A stretch of 64,000 nucleotides of DNA from Notolepis coatsorum (GCA_963971535.1 OZ020589.1:73328020-73392019); one strand, 5' to 3'; positions 1 to 11,570 are shown, counted from the first letter of the stretch. Notes: generated by a model not told the origin, from the sequence alone. Program-made: numbers and translations.

Positions 1-372
<372 letters not shown>

Positions 373-728
373 TCACCAAATTGGAATAGAAAATCTTTCT
401 AAGCAATCAATATCAATTGGAACAATAATCATTTGAGTAATCAATCATGTGGTAAAATTTTGATTTTTTTTTTGTATTTTATTTTTTTATAATTTTTTTA
501 AACAAACACATAAACAAACATGACAACACACGATAAGATATACAAGCATTAGTTGACAGTGCACATCCAATGAAATCACATTTTAGTTAATTGTCTTATA
601 TAGGATATACCCTTAATACCTGTTATCTAAAAACCTACACACATATGCTCTAGCTCGTACCCCCCCCCTCCCGGACCCCCCATTGGATAATCCATCCATT
701 TTCCCTCGCTCCTAACCAGACATTACCA

Positions 729-1260
729 TTATATGCTAGCTTTTATTTTCTCCACCACTTCTAACCACAATGTCATTTTGAGACCCAAAATTCTTGCTGT
801 AGATATTTCTTGATAGATCACATCGAGATATGTAATAATCCAGACCTTTCGGCAAATTTTTTCCGGTTGGAACCATCGTGATGCTATCAGCTTTTTAGCC
901 ACTGTGATACCCGATAAAACCAATCTCTTTAGCTGTGGATGTACTGCACACTCAAAAACATCATTCAGCAGTAATACAGAGGGGTGTACAGGTATATTCC
1001 AAGTTAAGAGATTTGATAATTGCTGGGTCACCTCTTTCCAGAATATCTTAACTGGTGGGCAGTCCCAGTACATGTGCATAAATGTCCCCTTGTCCCCATT
1101 TGTACATAAGGAGCATTTGGAGTCTTGTATAAGACCCATTTTTTCCCAGTCTTATAGGAGTCAAGTATGTCCTGTGAATATAGTTAAGATTGATTTGTTG
1201 ATGGTCCGGGTTCCTTGATGTGAGTCGAACAAATGCTCCTTATATACATCAACATTTTTT
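729..1260 (-). mobile_element. L1-clade LINE fragment (ORF2 C-terminal end)
   Basis: On the minus strand an open frame at 729-1139 resembles the C-terminal end of L1-type ORF2. It has a cysteine/histidine knuckle (CSLC followed by HMYWDC) and the downstream tract VAKKLIASRW typical of fish L1 proteins. The same similarity continues upstream to about 1260, out of frame or without a start. The reverse transcriptase and endonuclease domains are absent, so this is a dead 5'-truncated copy. From 1261 to 1458 I see no feature. Confidence 0.7.
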
Positions 1261-1747
1261 GATTTTTAAAGGGGGATTTTACCTAAATTAACTTAGAGTA
1301 GACATTTCCTCAAGGTTTTTGTTCTGTAATTTTGTTAGATTTGTATTATGAGCTCTCAACTTATGGAACAAGCAATGTGATGACATCATCATAGAATTGC
1401 ACTGCTGATGGTTGAAAGAAACATTGTATGGACTGTCATCAGCATGGTTATTTTTATGCTAAAGGTGCACTGTGCAGTTTTGGGAGAGTTAGAGAAGTGA
1501 CATTTCTTTTAGGTATTTTCAAAACTGAATAAACAAACTGTGGAAATTGGTTCTCTGGAACACTGTTACTAGTGATCCACTGGCCTGACTTTTCCAGTCC
1601 TGATACCGATACCTTACCGATCCATTACTTTTAATGAACAGTATAGACTTGGACCGTCATTTTGGGGTCATTGGACAATATTATTGAGCTATAAAACATT
1701 TGTCTCCATTAGAGAGAGTTAACTTAGTTTCTTGTTTTTTCGCGTTT

Positions 1748-2236
1748 CTTGGTAAGATACCCATGTACATGTCGAAATACTTCCCAAAGGTCAGTGAATT
1801 CCACGACCACAACACCAGAGGGAGTTCCACAAATCATGTTCAACCCAGATTCGGCTCAAACAAGGGACTAAACACGTTTCGCAATTATGCCACAATAATG
1901 TGGAACGCCCTACCCACAGCCGTAAAATAATGTGAATCCCTACCCTCCTTCAAAACCGCTCTCACCCCCACCCACCCACCCAACCCCCTCCAATGTACAG
2001 TTTATTCCCCTTCGGATGTATATATTTTTCTTATGATCTTTTTTTCTTTCTTACACAATACTGTATATTTGTATGTCTTGTATGTCATAAATGTCCTGAT
2101 GAATTGAAAATGGAGGACCCTGATGTAAACAAGACAAAAGTATTTTTCTGGTCGGCATCCTCGTAGCAGTTGTTTGTATTGAGCCGTACTGTATTGTACC
2201 CATTCTGCAATCTGTAAAGTTTTCAATCAATCTGAT
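1748..2236 (+). mobile_element. 5'-truncated LINE fragment, same family as LINE A at 21-32 kb
   Basis: The plus-strand frame at 1700-1930 contains a peptide (SKYFPKVSEFHDHNTRGSS and on to NALPTAVK) that matches, almost residue for residue, the C-terminus of the LINE A coding region read on the minus strand near 23.0-23.2 kb. The 3' UTR also matches, ending in GTTTTCAATCAATC. The copy keeps about 490 bp of the 3' end, as expected from incomplete target-primed reverse transcription. Confidence 0.8.
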
Positions 2237-2473
2237 TTTAGTATTGGGGAAATTCTCTGATACCAATATTGTATTTTAGCCTGGTATTGGACTGATATCT
2301 GATAGCAGTATTGGTGCATCTGTAACGGGGAAGCCCGTGGGTATGTCCACAGTCACGGAAACAGGTGTGTTGACGAGTGACGGTGGCAGTGCGGGCTGGT
2401 AAGTTAAAACTCACTTCCTCATAACAGGGTTAACAGACGCATAGGTACGGTAGTTAGGAGTGAATTCACTTCT

Positions 2474-2529
2474 TAGTGCAGCGGCCTGTGTCGTCGCTCG
2501 CGGACACGGGAGCCCCCTGTTCGACTCCC
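2474..2529 (+). promoter_or_regulatory. Pol III A-box/B-box-like pair inside the LTR of the miniature element
   Basis: TAGTGCAGCGG at 2474 fits the tRNA A-box pattern, and TGTTCGACTCC at 2519 fits the B-box pattern with one mismatch. The spacing is within the range of tRNA genes and SINEs. The second LTR carries the same two motifs with a shorter spacer. A complete tRNA cloverleaf does not fold convincingly. A pol III function is an inference. Confidence 0.4.
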
Positions 2530-2588
2530 CCTCGGGACATTCTCATTTAACATCAAACACAACGCAGACCCAGTATGATCCGTCACAG

Positions 2589-2607
2589 TGGTGCCCAGTG
2601 ACCCGGA
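2589..2607 (+). promoter_or_regulatory. Primer binding site of the miniature LTR element
   Basis: TGGTGCCCAGTGACCCGGA begins one base after the end of the first LTR. TGG at this position is the expected complement of a tRNA 3' CCA end. It closely resembles the primer site of the LTR element at 50.97 kb, differing by two inserted bases. Confidence 0.65.
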
Positions 2608-3126
2608 TGTCCTGAGGGGCGTGAGTTTAGGGAGGTGAGTGTAACGGGGAAGCCCGTGGGTATGTCCACAGTCACGGAAACAGGTCTGTTGACGAGTGAC
2701 TGTGGCAGTGCGGGCTGGTAAGTTAAAACTCACTTCCTCATAACAGGGTTAACAGACGCATAGGTACGGTAGTTAGGAGTGAATTCACTTCTTAGTGCAG
2801 CGGCCTGTGTCGTCGGACGCGGGAGCCCCCTGTTCGACTCCCCCTCGGGACATTCTCATTTAACATCAAACACAACGCAGACCCAGTATGATCCGTCACA
2901 CATCCCTAGAAGTTACTGTTTCACTGGTGTTGTTTACAAAGGCAAGGTGCATATTCTACAGCAGTTCACACTCATAGTGCCTCAAAATTATTTAGTTTCC
3001 ATTTATGATGACATAATGAGACTTAGACTACTTGCAGTAAATAGCCTATATTTTGTAAACTAATTGCAGGATCTGCAAATGTAAACAAAATTGTCTCTCC
3101 TCAAACTGCATAATGCACCTTTAAAT

Positions 3127-3921
<795 letters not shown>

Positions 3922-4156
3922 TGCAGTGACTCAAGTGCTACAGTATAAGTCCTATAAGTGAGTAGCTGGATCACAGCCATAAGGGATACAATTCCCACTA
4001 CCAAACATTCTATAGGAGTAGCACCCCCCCCCCCTCTCTCTTTATGTTATAACACAGCTGGCCACTGTCTCTGAAAAAATAATTAGAGACTGTTGCAGGA
4101 AACTGAAGACCCCTACAGTTGGATGATGTATGTGTGACAACCCAAAAGGATGTTGT

Positions 4157-4218
4157 TTAGAGTCCATATACTGTAGACTAGAAGTCTTTCATTTCCGTGT
4201 GTGTGTGTGTGTGTGGTG

Positions 4219-4274
<56 letters not shown>

Positions 4275-4412
4275 TGAGTGAGTGAGTGAGTGAGTGAGTG
4301 AGTGAGTGAGTGAGTGAGTGAGTGAGTGAGTGAGTGAGAAAAATAGCGAGAGAACAGAAGCTAAACCGAATAGGATCCCTTTTAGAGTCCATATAGACTA
4401 GAAGTCTTTCAT
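4157..4412. repeat. Compound (GT)n-(GTGC)n-(GTGA)n microsatellite between short direct repeats
   Basis: A sequence with AGAGTCCATAT followed by ACTAGAAGTCTTTCAT occurs at about 4159-4193 and again at 4383-4410. Between the copies are GT repeats (about 4198-4217), a GTGC block (about 4218-4274) and a GTGA block (about 4275-4338). The direct repeats suggest slippage or duplication around the array. Confidence 0.85.
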
Positions 4413-4997
4413 GTGTGTGTGGTGTGTGTCCCTTTGATTGTGAAAAGGAGAGGAAACTATAGCATTGACTTTAATGTGTGTGTATGTGCATGGTGCATGT
4501 TTGCCCAAACATTCCGCCCACCACTGACATCACACACACATCCTCTCCATCTGTGTGTGTGTGCACGTGCTCATGTTATATCTTGGCCTGAGGGTGTGTC
4601 TGGACTCTGGAGTAGGTGCATACTATATGTCTCACACACGGTTTGATGTTCCACAGAGCCATTGGTCGCCTCAAACCAACCACGCATGCGGAGGCACAAA
4701 GCAAGGCACTTAAAGGGGGAATACCAATAAAGCTGCTCAATTTGACATCTGGGTGACATCATTTCTTTGGTTTCTGATTTTAGGGTTTGCCTTCCAAAAT
4801 GCTATACAGTATATTCATTTAGGAAAACGAATTGGTAACATGTCCTAGACCTACTTTAAAGATGACTCTCTTTATGATGTTATAAATACGGCAAGAAAAT
4901 ATATGATAGTGTAAAACTTCAAGAATGCCCCCGAGTTTCACTTTCATATACCACTGAACATTTTAGAGAGTAGATGTCTTTTTTTTATCGTGATTAT

Positions 4998-5558
4998 TTA
5001 AAGCTGCAGTAGGCAATTTCTGAGAAATTAGCAAGAGTGAGTTTACCTGCCCAGCTAAAATAGAGCAAGTCCTCCATCACTTTTCAAGCCCATGCACGCA
5101 CATCAAAGGCTTTCCAGACTCCCAGAGGCACTAGCAGCTTTAAGCTGCCTCTGAGTGGCAGGTGGTTTTGCACATTGTGTGTACTCTTTTGACAAGGAAC
5201 GTGGTGGTGGTCTTAGTATTCCGATGCGACCCTATGGGAACACCATTTGGCCAAAAACATTTGATTGGTTATTGATGCAGGGAGCTGTTGTTTTTACCAA
5301 TCAGATGTTTTTGACCTGCCAAGTAGTGTTTCCAGGGTCGCATCAGAAAACTAAGACCATCATCACATTCCTTGTCAAAAAGCACAGACAATGTGCAAAA
5401 ACCACCTGTTGATCATTTAAAGCTGCTGGTGTCTCTGGGAGTCTATGGAAAGCCTTTGCTGCATGGACTTGAAAGGTGATGCAGAGCTTGCTCTATTTCA
5501 GCTGGGCAGGTAAACTCACTCTGGCTCATTTATCCAAAGTTGCCTAGTGCAGCTTTAA
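4998..5558. mobile_element. Foldback MITE with TTAA at both ends
   Basis: The left arm starts TTAAAGCTGCAGTAGGCAA, and the right arm read on the opposite strand starts TTAAAGCTGCACTAGGCAA. Inverted similarity continues inward through most of the element: GAGTTTACCTGCCCAGC, the AGAGCAAG block, and a region around 5150-5230 that pairs with 5330-5410. The whole element could form one long imperfect hairpin. TTAA at both ends fits a piggyBac- or Kolobok-type target duplication. No transposase is encoded, and the 85-codon frame inside is a by-product. Confidence 0.8.
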
Positions 5559-5759
5559 GGTTTTTATTATTATTTATATTATGGTACAAGATGACTGGGA
5601 GTTCATTGTCACTCCGCTCCACTGGCCCTGAGACAAGTGGCAGAAATACATACATACAGCACATACTCAAGTGTCTCTCTCATAAATACACACCACCTCT
5701 CTTTCTCTTATATTGCACATTATGTAAGTAAGTACAAGGGGTGTGTCTAGTGTTCCTCC

Positions 5760-5763
<4 letters not shown>

Positions 5764-5841
<78 letters not shown>
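5764..5841. repeat. (AC)n microsatellite
   Basis: About 78 bp of pure AC downstream of fgfbp1. Confidence 0.95.
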
Positions 5842-5843
<2 letters not shown>

Positions 5844-6044
5844 CTTGTAGCTCTGTCTCATTTACTGTTCACAATCAAGGCCTTCAGTATATTAAAATCT
5901 ATTCCTGAAATATATTAAACTAAAATATTAGGGAAAAAATACTATTCAACTCATAATAGCCACAATGAGCTTACATTTGTCATCGTTTTTTACATGATAA
6001 TTTAAATGTACAAGCAACAACAGAAACTGTATAAATAGAAAATA

Positions 6045-6050
6045 TTTATT
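6045..6050 (-). terminator. Putative polyadenylation signal of fgfbp1
   Basis: AATAAA on the minus strand, about 210 bp beyond the fgfbp1 stop codon, in AT-rich sequence. It is the nearest good hexamer downstream of the gene. Confidence 0.6.
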
Positions 6051-6262
6051 TGTGCAGCATAAATACAGCATGTATTTAGTTAACAGTATTCATTGTTAGT
6101 GGTTTGCTGATCATATTGGCCAGAGGTAGCCGACAATATCATTCTCCATAGCTTACAAAACATTGCTATATGTCATAAAGTCTTTTGCTCAACAGATTCG
6201 GCCAGATGGAACAAAATCCTTGGTGCGTCAATTAGTCCAACACCGAGTTCTGTGTTTCTGCA

Positions 6263-7057
6263 TCAGCAGTCCCCGCTTTGTATGACAGCAAAAAAGAACG
6301 CGCAGAAGCTGGTCCATGAGCCGCTGCAATACTCCTCTGCCAGCTTCTTCTGATCCACGCTCTCCGTGCAGGATTTCTCGGTGGTCGCTCTCACGGGCGT
6401 CTGGGTGGTGGTGGTGGCGGCAGCGGTGGTGGCGGTGGTGGCAGCAGCGGTGGTGGCGGTGGCGGTGGCGGCGGCAGCGGCTGAAGTGGTGGGAGTCCGC
6501 GGTGTGGAGGTTTCCTGCTGCCTCATTCTACCTTCAGGTTGCAGAGCTGAGGCCACAGAGGATTCACGGTCCAGTTTGAAGTGCGCGTCTCGGGGCGCGC
6601 GCTTACACATCCCGGCCCTGACCAGCGCGCGGTCATCCGTGCACAGTTTGTTTTGCAGTTTTTTCAGCGCGCGGGCCACTTGTTTCCAGAAGCCCGCGGG
6701 GTTTGAGCCGTAGCCCGGGCACGTCGCAGGTTTGGCGATGTATTCACACGTAAAATCTGTGACTCCGTCGGCGTGTCGTGCTGCATCCGGGCTCTGGCAA
6801 GTGACACCCAGCTTGACCATCATGTCGCTGTCCTCTTGCGCCGCCCACCTACATCGAAACTTTTCCTTGGTGGTGAATTGGCCGCTGGTGGCCGCAGCCT
6901 TCTGCGCTCTGCCGGGAGGTGACTGCTGCTCCGCCGCGCCTCGGCCCCCCTCTCCCTTCCTCCGCTGCCCCCGGTCCCGCGCGCAGGTGGACACAGAGAC
7001 CTGCCAGGCGAGACAGACCAGCAGCAACCAGGGCGCGAGAGTCCTCAGGAACTGCAT
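6263..7057 (-). CDS. fgfbp1: Fibroblast growth factor-binding protein 1
   Basis: This is a 264-residue secreted protein in a single coding exon. FGFBP1 proteins bind FGFs held on heparan sulfate in the extracellular matrix and release them to their receptors. The assignment rests on hallmark blocks: a basic segment followed by FTTKEKFRCRWAA (about 61-73), GFWKQVARALKKLQNKLC (about 123-140), and the C-terminal cysteine cluster EEYCSGSWTSFCAFFFAVIQ, which match FGFBP1 rather than FGFBP2. Residues 1-25 form a hydrophobic signal peptide (LAPWLLLVCLAWQV). Eleven cysteines remain after the likely cleavage region. A low-complexity Ala/Thr stretch (about 190-225) comes from a GGC/GGT-type triplet tract at 6406-6480. 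The start MQFLRTLA was chosen because it precedes the signal peptide and lies 25 bp inside an exon bounded by an acceptor at 7083. The open frame extends further upstream only through intron. The neighbouring minus-strand genes fgfbp2 and prom1 support the call. Confidence 0.93.
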   Translation of the reverse strand: MQFLRTLAPWLLLVCLAWQVSVSTCARDRGQRRKGEGGRGAAEQQSPPGRAQKAAATSGQFTTKEKFRCRWAAQEDSDMMVKLGVTCQSPDAARHADGVTDFTCEYIAKPATCPGYGSNPAGFWKQVARALKKLQNKLCTDDRALVRAGMCKRAPRDAHFKLDRESSVASALQPEGRMRQQETSTPRTPTTSAAAAATATATTAAATTATTAAATTTTQTPVRATTEKSCTESVDQKKLAEEYCSGSWTSFCAFFFAVIQSGDC

Positions 7058-7082
7058 TTCCTCGAGACGAAGCAAGTCCAAC
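7058..7082 (-). other. fgfbp1: 5' UTR part of fgfbp1 exon 2, with splice acceptor
   Basis: On the minus strand, CCCCTGCAG ends at 7083 and is followed by 25 transcribed bases before the ATG. This places an intron of about 380 bp (7083-7462) in the 5' UTR. Confidence 0.7.
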
Positions 7083-7462
7083 CTGCAGGGGAAGAAAATA
7101 CATACCGGTACTTGAAAAAAAAGAAAAGTCTCGTGACTGCATGAAATAATAAAGTTTCTAAATATCAAATGTTGAATCTATTATTGATATAAACAAAACC
7201 TTTGTTGACTTGCAATAAAGAATACAGCTGAACACACGATCAAAGTTCCATGAACATGAATTGCTGTCTAATTTGAACAATTCCACTGCAATTCAGACTG
7301 AGGTCTGTGCTGTCCTGCGCTGAAAGGTTGCCTCCGTAGCCCACTGTAAACGTAGGCGACTCATTCTGGTGTGTGCCACACAGCCATACCGTGGTCCTAT
7401 TCATCCAATAGAGCCACACATGTTTTCCAGAATGCCCTTGCTAACACAGGCCCTTTACTTAC

Positions 7463-7515
7463 CGAAAATAGCAGGGTTTTCACGTGCGTAAAGCTGGTTG
7501 TTATGGCTCTTGTAG
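7463..7515 (-). other. fgfbp1: Putative non-coding first exon of fgfbp1
   Basis: A strong splice donor (GTAAGTAAAG on the minus strand, 7453-7462) lies about 80 bp downstream of a TATA box. The exon would hold about 50 bp of 5' UTR. The exact start is inferred from the TATA spacing. Confidence 0.55.
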
Positions 7516-7540
7516 ACATCTGGGGGGCTCGCACATGGCA

Positions 7541-7546
7541 TTTATA
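7541..7546 (-). promoter_or_regulatory. fgfbp1: TATA box of fgfbp1
   Basis: TATAAATG on the minus strand in a GC-rich setting, about 25-30 bp upstream of the inferred first exon. fgfbp2 has a similarly placed TATA box. Confidence 0.6.
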
Positions 7547-7589
7547 GATCCCGCGACACGCCCTCCTCTCCCGCCCAACACACAGTAGG

Positions 7590-7640
7590 CTACACACACA
7601 CACACGCACACACACACGCACACACACACACACACACGTA
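7590..7640. repeat. (CA)n microsatellite near the fgfbp1 promoter
   Basis: Imperfect CA/CGCA repeat about 50 bp upstream of the TATA box. Confidence 0.85.
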
Positions 7641-8150
7641 CAATATAGGCTGAATGCATTATGGGAGCAATGCCTTGCGCTCTTTTGCCCCAAGCCTGAC
7701 TGGACCTGTTAAAACTGAACTCCCGCCATAAGATTTGACAAACAACTTACAACCCACGTGCAGGAAGATGAAAGAGTATGCAAAATAAGGACATAATTTG
7801 TAATCGTCACTTTGTAGTCTATATGATGGTTATGGTTGTTGACACACTAGAGACCTTTTGTTGATTCTGCAGAACTGCAGAGTGCAAAAGGACAAATTGT
7901 CAACTCTTTTTGGCACCCCCTTCCCCACACACACACAGCCAACAAAGCTATTCCATCCACACTGAAATTCCCATGACAACTTGTGGAATGCAGCTGCGGA
8001 TTGGTCGTGGTATATGTGCGAGCCTCCTAAAAAATCGGTGTGTTTGTGTGTGTATGCATGTGTGTTTCACTGGCACTGCTATCAATCTTGCTCTTGAAAT
8101 AGATAATAAAGGATCAGAGAGCGCAGTTTAAGTTAAGTCAAGCATACAAC

Positions 8151-8206
<56 letters not shown>

Positions 8207-9050
8207 AAAATGACAGCAGGATGACATTTAAAGCATCAAAGCATGAGTCCCATTCATCCATTCATTACTGAAATCTCTGTGAGGCAATGGATAGTAATGG
8301 TTAGTAAAAGTCAATCAATAGAATAATGACTTTAGCTCCTACTAGATGGTTTTAGGAAATCCATCCTCCTACGTCATTCTCCTCCTCATCGCTCTCTCAC
8401 TCCATCCCTCATCCTTTCGCAAATTTCATTCATCCACTGACATTCCTACAATGACACATGGTAAGGAACAAACACCCATGTCAGGCCATGTTCACCACCA
8501 CCATGCAGGCACTAAACAATATGAGTCACTGCCTCACTTTCTATTGTGAAACACAGTGTGAAGGTCTGACACGAACTGCCAGGGAGGGAGGGAGGGAGAT
8601 GGAGATCTAATTTCCCTTTGATAGACAGAAAATGCCTTTAAACTCCACATCTAAAACACGAGAGATGTGGTGAGTGAGTTAGGCAGTGAGTGAGTGAGTG
8701 TGTGACTATTAGAGAGAGAGATTCATTGACAATGTCAAGAGTTTTAAAAGTGATTCCAATAAACCTGGAGTCAATTCCCATTGTGTTCAGCAACACCATC
8801 TGGTGGTAGTCATCAGTACAGCAGCAAGTTAAAGGATAATACTTTCAGTTTATGCCATTATTGCCTAGGCTGCCCCTCTCCTTTACACCTGTCCTGGTAA
8901 TAATGCATAATAATAATAATGCAGGACCTGTTCAGAGGTCTTTAATTGGCATGGAATTATCCTCAATGTTAGCGGTTAGCACACACGGTTAGCACGTCAC
9001 ACACACACCGGAACACACTCGCATGCATTGTTTTTTGTAGGATCGGCGAT
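7641..9050. other. Intergenic region, no gene recognised
   Basis: Contains a (CA)n tract at about 8150-8204 and a short GAGT repeat at about 8670-8702. No coding exon, RNA gene or well-formed transposon end was recognised. Confidence 0.55.
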
Positions 9051-9420
9051 GCGATTAGTCTCTGCGCTTAACCCATCCCGTCGTCCTTCCCCCCAAGGGC
9101 AGCCGGGAGCAGACAGGCGTCGGCGAGAGCCGCGCCCGGGGACCAATCCAAGTGCTCCTGCCCGTCTTCGTCAAGGACGCCACAGCGTTAGCGATCTGTT
9201 GTTGTGCATGTTTTTCCATTGGGTTTATTTTATCGAGGGGGAAACCCTTTGCGAGCACGGGAGAACATGCAAACTCCACACAGAAAGGCCTGGGAGATAC
9301 CCCACCTGGGTACCTGGCATCATGGAAACCTGGTCCCCAAGCGGGAATCGAACCCTGGACCTTCTTGCTGTGAGGCGACAGTGTTAACCACTACACCACC
9401 GTGCCGCTACCGTGCCGCTG
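9050..9420 (-). mobile_element. tRNA-derived SINE-like repeat
   Basis: Read on the minus strand, a tRNA-like head carries A-box TGGTGTAGTGG (9388-9398) and B-box GGTTCGATTCCC (9343-9354), followed by body sequence containing the block GTTTGCATGTTCTCCCGTG found in many fish repeats. The GTGCCGCTAC end at about 9401-9419 is duplicated. A shorter related copy lies at about 60.7 kb. It is not a functional tRNA gene because the acceptor stem does not pair. Confidence 0.7.
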
Positions 9421-10633
9421 GTGGTGTCTGCACAGAGTGTAGTTGGAGATATCAGCTTTCCTACCTTCTGAAGATCACCATTTGCTATCATACATTATGG
9501 TACAGTATGACAATTATGCACAGAAACAACTTTAACTGACTTGAACATTGCCTGTAAATCCATCACAGTAAACACAAAGCCTTAAAGGGGCAATTCACAG
9601 AGTTTTTAATTGAATCCTATCATTCTGTTGTGAGGAGGACACGTGATAATCTGACATAAAACTTACCAACATGTCTCAAGAGCTCAGCTGTATCGCCTCC
9701 CCAAGAAAGCAGACCTTTAGTGTATTGCTGAGCTATTTCTTCAGCAATAGATGAAATAGTTGAGGAAATAGTGTCTGCAGTTCACTAGAGGTTTGCTCTC
9801 CTTCGGATGACGTTCTGGCCAGAGTTTCTGGGGGTACCGATGCAGCCGATCTCTCCCTTGTCAAAACCTGGTTCATAAGATACAATTTTCCTTCATTAAG
9901 CCCCGCCTTAGGGAGATTCAGGGGTCATAGCAGCACAGGGGAATGGGGTAAAAGGTAAAGAAAAAGATAAAATATACATTTTAAAGGTGAGGGTCTGATC
10001 AGCCGGACAGGTGAGGCATAATTATGTATTGTGGCAGCCGGCAGAGGAGCAAGAGAGGGGAGGTGATAGAGAGCAGATATGTGCGTTTCCCACTGTGTGT
10101 GTCTATGCCCATATTAGGAGTTTCGGTGACAAAACCGGCCTGTACAACAATCAGTATATGGAGTTCCGTCCCAATCGGTGTCACCTGTGTCTTATTCATG
10201 GGCCACGGCTGCGGCTCATTACCGCACTGATTGGAGAGGGAGAAAAGGGCGAACAGGCAGAGAAGATTGGAGAACCTTGATCACCAAATCCATGGTGGAC
10301 GTGAGTAGAAAGAACATTAATGTGCTGTGTATGATCTGTTTTGGAAGGAGGACTCGTCTCTGTGTACAGAACCTTGCTACTGGGCCTAGAGCTTGCTGTT
10401 GGGAGCTTGGCTTGCTGTGTGCATTAACCCCTTCCTTCCCACAAACAGAAATAAAACCATTTTCTTTTCTCTGGTTGTGGACCTTGAATTTATGGTTTCA
10501 CGTCAACACTACAACCACACAAGTTTGTCACAGTATTTACAGCCCCACCTGGTCAACCTCATGTGTAAATATATATAACTTAGGTAACTAAGTCTACTCT
10601 GTACAATGTGCAACACTCCCTACTGAGTCTTAG
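9421..10633. other. Intergenic region, no gene recognised
   Basis: Short frames only, none resembling a known protein. CTTAAAGGGGCAATTCACAG near 9582 looks like one end of a degenerate MITE, but I found no convincing second end. Confidence 0.45.
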
Positions 10634-11552
10634 TGTTGTAAATTCCCCACTATTTCTTATGCTGTGTTTCCATTTCCATTCAGGCACTTCTTTGATGGCC
10701 CAGGGGTCCTATTATTTATAGTCTGGCATCTCTCTGGACAGCCCAGGGGTCCTAATGGGTTTAAATACAGCGGCCATCTTGCCACCCATGTGTTCCATTG
10801 CTGTCTGCTTTCCCAGTGAGAGAGTGCGTTCATGAAATAAGTAAGTCACCAATAGCCTACAAATATAGTGCCTATGGTAATGATAGATACATGTCATATG
10901 TAGCCTGCCTTATGTGTTGAGATGCTGTGACATGCATGTGTGACTATGATTTGGTTTGCTACGTTGTGTTGATCCATGCTGCTAATTGAGCTATGCTAAT
11001 ATGCTATAGCATCTCTTCAGTTGTGTATATTCTGGATGCCATTGCATTCTGCCAATTACTTGTGTTATGTTTGGTCCATGCGGCTAATTGAGCCTATGCT
11101 AGATAGCATCTTTAGTTGTGTGTGTTCAGGTTATGATTAGTAAGTATGTACCTCTGTTAATTATTGTATGTTCTGCTTATCTGTTGCAGAATACCACTCG
11201 CTCACTCACTCAATTCCTCACTGTTCATTCAGCCTTACAAACTGGATGAAAACCACTCACTCAATTCCTCACTGTTCATCCAGCCTTACAAACTGGATGA
11301 AAACCACTCACTCAATAATTGGCTAGACTCACCCAATACCATTCTCATCCTTGTGTGGATGCTCATTGTTTCATTCAGCCTTACGAACTGGATGGAAATC
11401 ACCTGTACTGAAGAAACCCTATAATCCTTTGATACCAACATTAAACTACAAAGGACTGTTCTTTGGTTCTGTGTCCGCTCTCTGACCGGGGTGTGCTGTT
11501 GTGGATGAAGTGGCTCCAGCAAACAACATTACAACACGTTATATTTTCAATA
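10634..11552 (+). repeat. 5' LTR of BEL/Pao element 1
   Basis: A 919-bp LTR. Near 11212-11310 it contains a duplicated block (CTCACTCAATTCCTCACTGTTCAT and the following GCCTTACAAACTGGATG) present twice in a row in both LTRs. TSD CTTAG precedes it. Confidence 0.88.
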
Positions 11553-11570
11553 TTGGTCCTTTGAGCCGGA
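11553..11570 (+). promoter_or_regulatory. Primer binding site of BEL/Pao element 1
   Basis: TTGGTCCTTTGAGCCGGA directly abuts the 5' LTR, as expected for the tRNA primer site. The form is typical of BEL/Pao elements. Confidence 0.7.

Larger units (their letters stand above)
2321..2900 (+). mobile_element. Miniature LTR retroelement (TRIM/SMART-like): LTR, 52 bp, LTR
   Basis: Two direct repeats, 2321-2587 and 2640-2900, start TGTAACGGGG and end CCGTCACA, so they have retroviral-type TG...CA ends. Between them are only 52 bp, starting with a primer-binding-site-like sequence and ending with a purine-rich tract next to the second repeat. The element is flanked by CATC on both sides (2317-2320 and 2901-2904), a 4-bp target duplication. 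It has no coding capacity, so it must have been mobilised in trans. The two LTRs differ by a few substitutions and a small deletion near 2815. A plain tandem duplication would not give TG/CA ends, a PBS and a flanking duplication together. Confidence 0.75.
1459..3126. mobile_element. TIR element carrying nested insertions
   Basis: The left end reads AAAGGTGCACTGTGCAG and the right end, inverted, reads AAAGGTGCATTATGCAG, with similarity continuing for about 30 bp on each side. This fits the terminal inverted repeats of a non-autonomous DNA transposon. The right end is flanked by TTTAAA and the left by GCTAAA, so the target duplication is unclear. Inside lie a LINE 3' fragment and a miniature LTR element, both later arrivals. 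No transposase frame is visible. The superfamily is not assigned. Confidence 0.55.

Noticed and set aside
5155..5412. 85-codon frame
   Set aside because: Lies wholly in the arms of a foldback MITE.
6316..7149. Plus-strand frames opposite fgfbp1 (87-127 codons)
   Set aside because: GC-rich antisense shadows of fgfbp1, including Trp/Arg repeats opposite the triplet tract.
9343..9398. tRNA gene from A- and B-boxes (also 33.40, 49.14, 60.75 kb)
   Set aside because: Acceptor stems do not pair, and repeat body and tails follow. These are SINE heads.
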